Positions 1 through 5,672 of a DNA stretch of 5,672 nucleotides are shown in pieces. The first letter of the stretch is position 1. Every line of letters begins with the position of its first letter. Where the stretch lies: positions 1-5,672 of the forward strand of contig JAEWIK010000056.1 in assembly GCA_023387135.1 (NCBI GenBank). The letters run 5' to 3'. Made by a program: the position numbers and the translations under genes. This stretch comes from Actinomycetes bacterium. Lineage in GTDB: Bacteria > Actinomycetota > Actinomycetes > Propionibacteriales > Propionibacteriaceae. The notes under the pieces are model-generated. The model did not search any database. It was not told the origin of the DNA and was given only the letters and a program-made list of their open reading frames with translations.

Positions 1-1
1 C

Positions 2-667
2 GTCGGCACCATCCTCGGCATCCTGCTGGGCGTGGCCTTCGGAGCGTGGACGGCGACCAGGCAGTACAGGATCTCCGACCGCCTGGTGACCTTCATCTCG
101 TTGCTCATCATCTCGACGCCGTCGTTCGTGATCGGCCACGTCACGCAGATCCTCGCGACCTGGTACAACAACGTCACCGGGACCAGAACCTTCGAGTTCA
201 TCGGCGAGACCGGCGACATCGGGGACTATCCGTTCGCCGACATCGTCGACCGACTACAACACCTGTTGTTACCGACGCTGGTGCTCATCATCCTGGGAGC
301 AGCCTCGATGAGCCGGATCCAGCGCAACCTGATGCTCGACTCGCTGGGAGCCGACTACGTCAGGACGGCGCGAGCGAAGGGGCTCACCCGCGGAAAGGCC
401 GTCTGGAAGCACGCGCTGCGGACTGCCCTCATCCCGACCGGCACCTACTTCGCGTTCAGCGTGGCGACGATGTTCGTGGGCGCCACCTTCACCGAGCGCA
501 TCTTCGGCTTCCCGGGCCTCGGCCAGTACGGTGTCGACACGATCACAGCCCGTGACGTCAACGGCGTGGTGGCGGTGACGGCCTTCGCAGGGGTATGCGT
601 CCTGGTGGGCGCGGTCCTGTCGGACATCATGGTGGCGATCCTCGACCCGCGGGTCCGGCTGGGTTAA
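2..667 (+). CDS. Peptide ABC transporter permease, OppB/DppB family (5' truncated by window edge)
   Basis: This is an inner-membrane channel subunit of an Opp/Dpp-type peptide importer; it pairs with the second permease encoded just downstream. The reading frame is open from the left edge, so the true start lies outside the window. The 221 visible residues are the C-terminal part of a protein that is usually a little over 300 residues. Hydrophobic segments lie at about residues 1-17, 27-51, 86-102, 146-163 and 188-213, so only the first helix and its periplasmic region appear to be missing. The cytoplasmic EAA coupling loop, which docks on the ATPase, is clear at residues 118-145 (ADYVRTARAKGL, then HALRTALIP). 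It is followed by the family motif ERIFGFPGLG (165-174) and a C-terminal DPRVRLG. The family assignment is firm. Dipeptide, oligopeptide and nickel-type members cannot be told apart from this protein alone. Confidence 0.93.
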   Translation, partial: VGTILGILLGVAFGAWTATRQYRISDRLVTFISLLIISTPSFVIGHVTQILATWYNNVTGTRTFEFIGETGDIGDYPFADIVDRLQHLLLPTLVLIILGAASMSRIQRNLMLDSLGADYVRTARAKGLTRGKAVWKHALRTALIPTGTYFAFSVATMFVGATFTERIFGFPGLGQYGVDTITARDVNGVVAVTAFAGVCVLVGAVLSDIMVAILDPRVRLG

Positions 668-671
668 GGGG
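666..671 (+). promoter_or_regulatory. Shine-Dalgarno site for the second permease, overlapping the upstream stop codon
   Basis: AAGGGG lies 9 nt before the ATG at 681. Its first two bases are the last two of the TAA stop (665-667) of the preceding permease. The 13-nt gap between the genes and this overlap imply translational coupling within one transcript. The site supports 681 as the start. Confidence 0.7.
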
Positions 672-680
672 CGAACGACA

Positions 681-1616
681 ATGGCAGACATCGAACAGGC
701 GGCCCTGGAATCGGCCGAGGCCCCGGAGAAGCAGCTCCAGCCGCGCGAACGCAGGCTCAACCGTGGGCAACTGGTGTGGCGGCGTTTCCTGCGCAACAGG
801 GTCGCCGTGGTCGGCGCGCTCGGGATCCTCTTCCTGGCGTTCCTCGCGATCGCGGGCCCGCACCTCATGTACTGGAAGTTCGAAGACATCGACATCGACA
901 ACTTCCTGACCCCGCCGTCCCAGTACCACCCGCTCGGCACCACGCAGGCGGGGCGCGACGTGCTCGCCCTCACCATGCAGGGGTTGAGCAAGTCGCTGCT
1001 GATCGGCTTCCTGGTGGCCATCGCCTCCACGTCGCTGGCGGCGCTCGTCGGCGCCTCCGCCGCCTACCTCGGCGGCTGGTACGAGAAGTTCATGCTGTGG
1101 ATCATCGACCTGCTGCTGGTGGTCCCGAGCTTCTTCCTCATCGCCGTCGCCTTCCGTGGCGCGCCGCAGGGGCCCTACTCGTGGCTGATCCTCGTGGTGC
1201 TGCTGGCCGCCTTCAACTGGCCGCTGTCCGCCCGTGTCGTCAGGTCGATGACCCTGTCGATCCGAGAACGCGAGTACGTCATGGCGGCGCGGTTCATGGG
1301 CCTGTCGGCGTTCAGGATCATCTTGCGGCACATCCTGCCGAACGCCTCGTCCCTGCTGATCATCGACGCGACGCTGAACGTCGGCTACGCGATCCTGGCC
1401 GAGACCGGCCTGTCGTACTTCGGGTTCGGCGTCCAGCCGCCCGACACCTCGCTGGGCACGCTGATCGGTGAGGGCGCGCGCATGGCGACAACCTTCCCGT
1501 GGATCTTCGCGGGTCCCGCCGTCATCCTCGTGCTGCTCGTGATCTGCGTGAACGCCGTCGGCGACGGCCTGCGAGACGCACTCGACCCCAGCTCCTCGTC
1601 GGGAGGCCAGGCATGA
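681..1616 (+). CDS. Peptide ABC transporter permease, OppC/DppC family
   Basis: This is the second channel-forming subunit of the importer and forms a heterodimer with the OppB/DppB-type permease upstream. At 311 residues it is full length for the family. A charged cytoplasmic tail (about 1-40) precedes helix 1 (41-59). The OppC family motif HPLGTTQAGRDVL (83-95) follows. Further hydrophobic segments lie at about 105-130, 137-157, 167-181, 223-243 and 275-293, giving the expected six. The EAA loop is at 196-223 (REREYVMAARFMGLSA, then ILRHILPNA). The conserved ETGLSYFGFGVQPP (241-254) and a C-terminal GDGLRDALDP complete the match. The ATG at 681 is chosen because of its Shine-Dalgarno site, the 13-nt gap to the upstream gene, and a normal N-terminal tail. 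The stop codon overlaps the next start (ATGA, 1613-1616). Four of its 19 arginines use AGG. Confidence 0.96.
   Translation: MADIEQAALESAEAPEKQLQPRERRLNRGQLVWRRFLRNRVAVVGALGILFLAFLAIAGPHLMYWKFEDIDIDNFLTPPSQYHPLGTTQAGRDVLALTMQGLSKSLLIGFLVAIASTSLAALVGASAAYLGGWYEKFMLWIIDLLLVVPSFFLIAVAFRGAPQGPYSWLILVVLLAAFNWPLSARVVRSMTLSIREREYVMAARFMGLSAFRIILRHILPNASSLLIIDATLNVGYAILAETGLSYFGFGVQPPDTSLGTLIGEGARMATTFPWIFAGPAVILVLLVICVNAVGDGLRDALDPSSSSGGQA
1601..1606 (+). promoter_or_regulatory. Shine-Dalgarno site that fixes the start of the fused ATPase gene
   Basis: GGGAGG sits 6 nt before the ATG at 1613, inside the last codons of the permease gene. Together with the ATGA overlap it favours 1613 over the in-frame upstream GTG at 1499, which would add 38 arginine-rich residues unlike anything in ABC ATPases. 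Confidence 0.75.
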
Positions 1617-3709
1617 GCCAGCCAATGAAGGAACGCCGGACCAAGGCGGGGGACAAGGTCCTCGAGGTCCGGGACCTGCACGTCACGTTCCCCAGTGAGG
1701 CGGGGCCGGTGCGTGCCGTCCGCGGCCTCAGCTTCGACCTCGTCGCCGGCGAGACCATGGCGATCGTGGGCGAGTCGGGTTCCGGCAAGTCGGTGACCTC
1801 GCTCGCCATCATGGGCCTGCACCCGGAGACCACCCGCATCACGGGGTCGATCAAGCTGCACGGTTCGGAACTGATCGGCACCACCGACGCCGAGCTGTCC
1901 AAGCTGCGCGGTCGCGACATGGCCATGATCTTCCAGGACCCGCTGTCGGCGCTCACGCCGGTGTACACCATCGGCGACCAGATCGTGGAGACGATCCAGA
2001 CCCACTACGACGTCCCCAAGGCGAAGGCCTGGGACAGGGCCGTCGAACTGCTCGACCTGGTCGGGATCCCCAACCCCAAGCAGCGCGTGAAGGCGTTCCC
2101 GTTCGAGTTCTCCGGCGGCATGCGGCAGCGCGCCATGATCGCCATGTCGATCGCCAACGACCCCGACGTGATCATTGCCGACGAGCCGACGACCGCCCTG
2201 GACGTCACGATCCAGGCGCAGATCCTCGAGGTGCTGAAGAAGGCGCAGCAGGAGACCGGCGCGGCGATCATCATGATCACGCACGACCTCGGCGTCGTCG
2301 CGGGGATGTCCGACAGGGTGACGGTCATGTACGCAGGCCGTCCCGTCGAACAGGGGACTGTGGACGACATCTTCTACCGGCCGCGGATGCCCTACACGAT
2401 CGGCCTGCTCGGGACGGTGCCGCGGCTCGACCAGAGCAACGAGGGCGCGCTCCCGGTGCTGGAGGGCAACCCGCCCTCGGTGGTCGACCTGCCGCCCGGC
2501 TGCCCGTTCGTCCCCAGGTGCCCGATGGCCGTCGACCTCTGCCTGGGCGTCGAGCCCGAGCTGGAGAGCACCGACGAGCCCGGCCACCGCGCCGCCTGCC
2601 ACAGGGTGCGCGACGTCATCGGCGGCAACCTGACGCACTCCGACATCTTCCCGGCTCCCGAGCTGGCGAGCTCGGAACTGGCGCGGGTGCCGCGCGAGGA
2701 CCGTCCGGTCGTCATCGAGCTCGACGGCCTCAAGCGGCACTACCCGCTCATGAAGGGCGCCATCTACCGTCGTCAGGTCGGCACCGTCTACGCGGTCGAC
2801 GGCATCGACCTCGAGGTCAGGGAGGGCGAGACCCTGGGCCTGGTGGGCGAGTCAGGCTGCGGCAAGAGCACCACGCTGCTCGAGATCCTCAACCTCGGGA
2901 AGCCGACCGGCGGCTCGGTGAAGGTGCTCGGACGCGACACCAACGGCCTGGACAGGAAGTCGCGCAAGGCGTTGCGCAGGGATCTCCAGGTCGTCTTCCA
3001 GGACCCGATGGCCTCCCTCGACCCGAGGATGCCGATCTTCGACATCATCGCGGAGCCGATGGGAGTCCACGGCTACGGCAAGGACGTCATCCAGAAGCGC
3101 GTGGGGGAGTTGCTGGAACTGGTCGGCCTGGAGCCGAGCCACGCCAGCAGGTACCCGCAGCACTTCTCGGGCGGCCAGCGGCAGCGCATCGGCATCGCTC
3201 GGGCGCTCTCGGTGGAGCCGAAGGTGATGGCGCTGGACGAGCCGGTGTCGGCCCTCGACGTGTCGATCCAGGCGGGCATCATCAACCTGCTCGACGACCT
3301 CAAGGGCAAGCTGGGGCTGTCGTACCTGTTCGTCGCGCACGACCTCGCTGTCGTGCGGCACATCGCCGATCGGGTCGCCGTGATGTACCTCGGCAAGATC
3401 GTCGAGATCGGCGACGTCGACGAGGTCTACAACTCGCCGGTCCACCCGTACACCCAGGCGTTGATGTCGGCGATCCCCATTCCCGACCCGCAGACCGAGC
3501 GGACGCGTGAGCGGATCATGCTCTACGGCGACCTGCCGAGCCCCGCCGATCCGCCCTCCGGCTGCAAGTTCAGGACGAGGTGTCCGTTGTACGCAGCCCT
3601 CCCGGAGGCCGACAGGGTGAGGTGTCGCGAGGAGGTCCCGGCCCTGCGCGATTTCGGGGTCGATCACCGTGCGGCTTGCCACTATGGCGAGGCCCGCCAC
3701 CTGATCTGA
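1613..3709 (+). CDS. Fused peptide ABC transporter ATPase with two nucleotide-binding domains (DppD-DppF / mycobacterial OppD type)
   Basis: This cytoplasmic motor hydrolyses ATP to drive uptake. At 698 residues it joins the two ATPases that are separate (OppD, OppF) in enterobacteria; a single fused OppD is known in mycobacteria. Domain 1 has Walker A GESGSGKS (53-60), Q-loop Gln108, signature FSGGMRQR (166-173), Walker B with IIADEP (187-192, catalytic Glu191) and His224. Domain 2 has Walker A GESGCGKST (412-420), Gln463, signature FSGGQRQR (518-525), Walker B VMALDEP (538-544, Glu543) and His576. Both sites therefore look catalytically intact. Each domain ends in an oligopeptide/dipeptide C-terminal extension with four cysteines: 297, 303, 310, 329 and 651, 657, 671, 689. 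A linker of about 30 residues (roughly 334-366) joins the halves. The start overlaps the permease stop (ATGA), implying coupled translation. Arginine is encoded by AGG at 13 of 52 positions. The stop is TGA at 3707-3709. Confidence 0.96.
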   Translation: MSQPMKERRTKAGDKVLEVRDLHVTFPSEAGPVRAVRGLSFDLVAGETMAIVGESGSGKSVTSLAIMGLHPETTRITGSIKLHGSELIGTTDAELSKLRGRDMAMIFQDPLSALTPVYTIGDQIVETIQTHYDVPKAKAWDRAVELLDLVGIPNPKQRVKAFPFEFSGGMRQRAMIAMSIANDPDVIIADEPTTALDVTIQAQILEVLKKAQQETGAAIIMITHDLGVVAGMSDRVTVMYAGRPVEQGTVDDIFYRPRMPYTIGLLGTVPRLDQSNEGALPVLEGNPPSVVDLPPGCPFVPRCPMAVDLCLGVEPELESTDEPGHRAACHRVRDVIGGNLTHSDIFPAPELASSELARVPREDRPVVIELDGLKRHYPLMKGAIYRRQVGTVYAVDGIDLEVREGETLGLVGESGCGKSTTLLEILNLGKPTGGSVKVLGRDTNGLDRKSRKALRRDLQVVFQDPMASLDPRMPIFDIIAEPMGVHGYGKDVIQKRVGELLELVGLEPSHASRYPQHFSGGQRQRIGIARALSVEPKVMALDEPVSALDVSIQAGIINLLDDLKGKLGLSYLFVAHDLAVVRHIADRVAVMYLGKIVEIGDVDEVYNSPVHPYTQALMSAIPIPDPQTERTRERIMLYGDLPSPADPPSGCKFRTRCPLYAALPEADRVRCREEVPALRDFGVDHRAACHYGEARHLI

Positions 3710-3798
3710 GACGGTTCGGATCACCGGTTGGGAACGTAACGCTTGGGTAACCCTTGAATCTGGCTTTCTGCTGTGACTGAATTCTCGGGTACCGTGTC

Positions 3799-3822
3799 AG
3801 CGCATGCGGTAGCGCATGACGG
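3799..3822 (+). repeat. Two tandem 12-bp near-repeats in the leader
   Basis: AGCGCATG occurs at 3799-3806 and again at 3811-3818, a 12-bp period. The full units AGCGCATGCGGT and AGCGCATGACGG differ only over their last four bases. The second copy runs straight into the hairpin. Spacing close to one helical turn would suit a protein-binding site, but nothing in the window identifies a regulator. Confidence 0.5.
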
Positions 3823-3838
3823 CCTTTCGGGAGGCCGT
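3819..3838 (+). promoter_or_regulatory. Perfect 7-bp RNA hairpin in the 5' leader of the binding-protein gene
   Basis: ACGGCCT (3819-3825) pairs exactly with AGGCCGT (3832-3838) across the six-base loop TTCGGG. An extra U-G pair at the top would leave a UCGG loop. The base of the stem ends 7 nt before the Shine-Dalgarno site. No T-run follows, so it is not a Rho-independent terminator. Plausible roles are protecting the 5' end of the binding-protein message, forming an mRNA processing boundary, or acting as a control element. All three are inference. Confidence 0.5.
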
Positions 3839-3845
3839 GCGAAAC

Positions 3846-3850
3846 GGAGG
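3846..3850 (+). promoter_or_regulatory. Shine-Dalgarno site that fixes the binding-protein start at GTG
   Basis: GGAGG followed by AAAA stands immediately before the GTG at 3855 (4-nt spacer after the last G). Starting there gives an ideal lipoprotein signal peptide. The in-frame ATG at 3816 lies within the hairpin region, has no comparable ribosome site, and would add 13 charged residues ahead of the signal peptide. Confidence 0.8.
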
Positions 3851-3854
3851 AAAA

Positions 3855-5609
3855 GTGAAGCAACTCAAAGTCTTGCTGCCGATCGCAGCGAGTGGGCTGG
3901 CTCTGGCTCTCACCGCCTGCGGTGGACCAGCACCCACCGCGGCGCCGAGCGGCTCGGCCCCGGCGTCGTCAGCTCCGAGCGGCTCGGCGAGCACTCCTGC
4001 TGCGAGCGCGGGCTGGGACATCAAGGAGACCCCGCGTGAGAAGTTGAAGGAGGGCGGCGAGTTCATCGGCTCCATCAGCCATGAGATCCCGACCTGGAAC
4101 ATCTACTCCGCAGCGGGCAACGACTCGGAAGAGGTGCAGCTCACTGCTCCGATTTCGCCCGCCTACTACGACTACAACGGCGTCGGCGACGCGATCCTCA
4201 ACCCCGACTACCTGGTGTCGGCGGACGAGGCCGTCAACGGCGGCAAGCTCACCATCACGCTGAAGCTGAACCCGAAGGCAGTCTGGAACGACGGCGAGGT
4301 CATCGGCGCCGACGACTGGATCGCCACCTGGAAGGCGATGAACGGCGAGGACAAGGACTTCAGCGTCGCGTCGAGCGACGGCTGGGACCAGATCGAGTCC
4401 ATCAAGGCCGGCGCCGACCAGCAGGAAGTGATCATCAACTTCAAGTCGACCTACCCCGACTGGACAGCGATCGTCTCCGGCGGCCCGCTGCGCGCCGAGG
4501 GTGTCGGCACCCCGAAGGACTTCAACGACGGCTGGGGTGAGCCGAAGGACGCCTACTTCACCGGCCCCTACAAGATCACGAGCTGGGACAAGACCTCCGG
4601 CACCGTCGTGATGGAGCCGAACCCGAACTGGTGGGGCGCCAAGCCGTTCCTGACCAAGCTCACCTGGAAGCAGATCCCGTCCGAGTCCGTCGCGTCGGCG
4701 TTCGCCAACAAGGAACTCGACTACATCGACATCGGTGCTGACGCCGACGCCTACCAGCAGGCCAGCAACACCCCGAGCGCCGAGATCCGCGTCGCCGCCG
4801 GCCCGAACTACCGTCAGTTCACCTTCAACGCCGGTTCCGCGGTGCTCAAGGACCAGAACGTTCGCCAGGCGATCGTCATGGGCCTGAACCGGACGATCAT
4901 CGCCAAGGCCGACCTCGCCGGCCTGCCGGGTGATCCCCAGCCGCTCAACAACAACCTCTTCGTCATGGGCCAGAAGGGCTACGTCGACGAGGCCAAGGCC
5001 ACCGGCATCGACTACAACCCCGAGGGCGCCAAGCAGAAGCTCGAAGCTGCCGGCTACACCATGGGTTCCGGCGGTTTCTACGAGAAGGACGGCAAGCAGC
5101 TTGACGTCGAGTTCGCGGTGCTGGGCGGCGTGAAGGCCTCCGAGACCGAGGGCCTGCAGGCGCAGAACCAGCTCAAGGAGATCGGCGTCAACCTGAAGCT
5201 CCGCACGATCGACACCACGAAGGACTGGCCGGCAGTGCTGACCGACCACAAGTTCGACATCATCGCGTTCTCGTGGATCGGCACGCCGTACCCGTTGAAC
5301 AACATCGGCCAGATCTACGGCGGCGGTATCGACTCCAAGACCAAGAAGTGGGTCGCGAGCGATTCCAACTACGCGCAGCTGCAGATTCCCGATGTGGACA
5401 CCCTGAAGCCGCAGGTCGACACCGAGATGGACGCCGCGAAGCGTCTCGAGCTCGGCAACCAGGCGGCCGAGGCGATCTGGACCGCGGTGCACACGCTGCC
5501 GCTGTACCAGCGCCCGATGCTGATCGGTGTTCCGAGCGATCTCGCCAACATCGGCGCCATGGGCATGGCCCGGGTGCCGAAGTGGGAGAACGTCGGCTAC
5601 CTCGCCTGA
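3855..5609 (+). CDS. Peptide-binding lipoprotein of the ABC importer (SBP_bac_5 / OppA-DppA family)
   Basis: This is the extracytoplasmic receptor that delivers peptides to the permease pair. From the GTG start it has 584 residues. A signal peptide (Met-Lys-Gln-Leu-Lys, then a hydrophobic core at about 6-19) leads to the lipobox L19-T20-A21-C22; Cys22 would be lipidated, anchoring the protein to the outer face of the membrane. A flexible Ala/Pro/Ser/Gly linker (24-53) follows. Family landmarks include LKLNPKAVWNDGE (136-148) with GADDWIATWK (151-160), TGPYKITSWD (236-245), PNPNWWGAKP (255-264), and DQNVRQAIVMGLNRTIIAK (333-351). The stretch PLNNNLFVMGQKGY (363-376) recalls, from memory, actinobacterial OppA/BldKB-like receptors, which suggests peptide rather than metal or sugar ligands, but the exact substrate is unknown. 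None of its 10 arginines uses AGG, unlike the genes upstream, which fits high expression. It is the last gene before a terminator-like hairpin. Confidence 0.95.
   Translation: MKQLKVLLPIAASGLALALTACGGPAPTAAPSGSAPASSAPSGSASTPAASAGWDIKETPREKLKEGGEFIGSISHEIPTWNIYSAAGNDSEEVQLTAPISPAYYDYNGVGDAILNPDYLVSADEAVNGGKLTITLKLNPKAVWNDGEVIGADDWIATWKAMNGEDKDFSVASSDGWDQIESIKAGADQQEVIINFKSTYPDWTAIVSGGPLRAEGVGTPKDFNDGWGEPKDAYFTGPYKITSWDKTSGTVVMEPNPNWWGAKPFLTKLTWKQIPSESVASAFANKELDYIDIGADADAYQQASNTPSAEIRVAAGPNYRQFTFNAGSAVLKDQNVRQAIVMGLNRTIIAKADLAGLPGDPQPLNNNLFVMGQKGYVDEAKATGIDYNPEGAKQKLEAAGYTMGSGGFYEKDGKQLDVEFAVLGGVKASETEGLQAQNQLKEIGVNLKLRTIDTTKDWPAVLTDHKFDIIAFSWIGTPYPLNNIGQIYGGGIDSKTKKWVASDSNYAQLQIPDVDTLKPQVDTEMDAAKRLELGNQAAEAIWTAVHTLPLYQRPMLIGVPSDLANIGAMGMARVPKWENVGYLA
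3945..3988 (+). repeat. Duplicated 14-bp GC palindrome within the lipoprotein linker
   Basis: CCGAGCGGCTCGGC occurs exactly at 3945-3958 and 3975-3988, 30 bp apart. The first 13 bases of each copy are themselves palindromic around a central G. The copies encode the repeated linker peptide Pro-Ser-Gly-Ser-Ala. This most simply reflects slippage or local duplication in a low-complexity linker, though the two copies could also form an mRNA hairpin early in the coding region. Confidence 0.6.
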
Positions 5610-5639
5610 GGCTGAGTAGCTGATCCGAAGTCACAGAGT

Positions 5640-5672
5640 GGGGCGGTCCGTAAGGGCCGCCCCGCGCTGTTT
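5640..5672 (+). terminator. Likely Rho-independent terminator of the transporter operon
   Basis: GGGGCGGTCC (5640-5649) pairs with GGGCCGCCCC (5654-5663), giving a 10-bp stem with one G-U pair (5647 with 5656) capped by GTAA, a GNRA-type tetraloop. It begins 30 nt after the binding-protein stop. The stem is followed by GCGCTG and then TTT at the window edge, so the T-run is cut off and cannot be judged. The position and stem strength support termination of the operon here. Confidence 0.75.

Larger units (their letters stand above)
3710..3854 (+). promoter_or_regulatory. Leader region of the binding-protein gene (possible internal promoter)
   Basis: These 145 nt separate the ATPase stop from the binding-protein GTG, the only sizeable gap inside the operon. 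No terminator-like hairpin with a T-run closes the ATPase gene, so read-through is likely. The stretch from about 3754 to 3795 is AT-richer than its surroundings. It holds TTGAAT (3754-3759, -35-like) and TACCGT (3790-3795, fitting the loose actinobacterial -10 pattern TANNNT), but these two are 30 nt apart and cannot belong to one promoter. An internal promoter is therefore an inference from gene spacing and composition, not from a good hexamer pair. Other structure includes two TTGGG copies 15 nt apart (3728 and 3743), the near-palindrome GGGTAACCC (3745-3753), a tandem repeat (3799-3822) and a hairpin (3819-3838). Confidence 0.35.

Noticed and set aside
627..1625. Minus-strand open frame opposite the OppC-type permease
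   Set aside because: It is highly charged, low-complexity sequence with no known fold, opposite clear transmembrane and EAA-loop coding sequence.
1385..2740. Long open frame on the minus strand opposite the ATPase gene
   Set aside because: It is a mirror of high-GC coding sequence: composition is dominated by Arg, His, Asp, Gly and Val, no domain is recognisable, and it runs opposite strongly conserved ATPase motifs.
3712..3726. Small inverted repeat CGGT/ACCG just after the ATPase stop
   Set aside because: Four base pairs around a seven-base loop are expected by chance in GC-rich DNA, and no T-run follows.
3731..3735. GGAAC as the -35 element of an ECF sigma-factor promoter
   Set aside because: No GTT or CGT-type -10 element was found at the expected spacing downstream, so the match is too short to claim.
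3754..3783. A sigma-70-type promoter pairing TTGAAT with TGAATT
   Set aside because: The 18-nt spacing is acceptable, but the -10 matches TATAAT at only three of six positions, so it is not reported as a defined promoter.
3819..3838. Leader hairpin read as a terminator for the ATPase gene
   Set aside because: The stem is only 7 bp and is followed by GCGAAACGGAGG, not a T-run. It sits right before a ribosome site, so a leader element fits better.
3969..5492. Long open frame on the minus strand opposite the binding-protein gene
   Set aside because: It is a compositional shadow rich in Val, Leu, Gly, Asp and Arg, with no recognisable motif, opposite a well-supported lipoprotein gene.

Overview
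The window looks like a piece of chromosome from a high-GC Gram-positive bacterium (Actinomycetota). The evidence is G/C-rich third codon positions, strong purine Shine-Dalgarno sites, an ATGA start/stop overlap, a GTG start, and a fused double-domain peptide-transporter ATPase of the kind known from mycobacteria. Three of the genes also use a noticeable number of AGG arginine codons. I cannot name the genus.

All of it encodes one system on the + strand: an oligopeptide/dipeptide (Opp/Dpp family) ABC importer. In order it holds: (i) 2-667, the 3' part of an OppB/DppB-type permease, cut by the left edge; (ii) 681-1616, an OppC/DppC-type permease; (iii) 1613-3709, one polypeptide carrying two nucleotide-binding domains (OppD/DppD-like then OppF/DppF-like), overlapping the permease stop by 4 nt; (iv) 3710-3854, a 145-nt non-coding leader with a possible promoter, a 12-bp tandem near-repeat and a perfect 7-bp hairpin; (v) 3855-5609, a lipoprotein substrate-binding protein of the SBP_bac_5 family; (vi) 5640-5672, a hairpin that looks like a Rho-independent terminator.

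Together the four proteins make a complete importer. The lipid-anchored receptor captures a peptide outside the membrane, the two permeases form the channel, and the fused ATPase supplies both ATP sites. The order permease B, permease C, fused ATPase, binding protein matches the mycobacterial oppBCDA operon. The first three genes are tightly coupled. The binding protein has its own leader and avoids AGG codons, which suggests it is made in larger amounts than the membrane complex.

I found no sign of a wholly new system. The points most worth a second look are the structured leader before the binding-protein gene and the Cys4 motifs in both halves of the ATPase, the second with altered spacing. 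No RNA gene, mobile element, CRISPR array or convincing antisense gene was seen.
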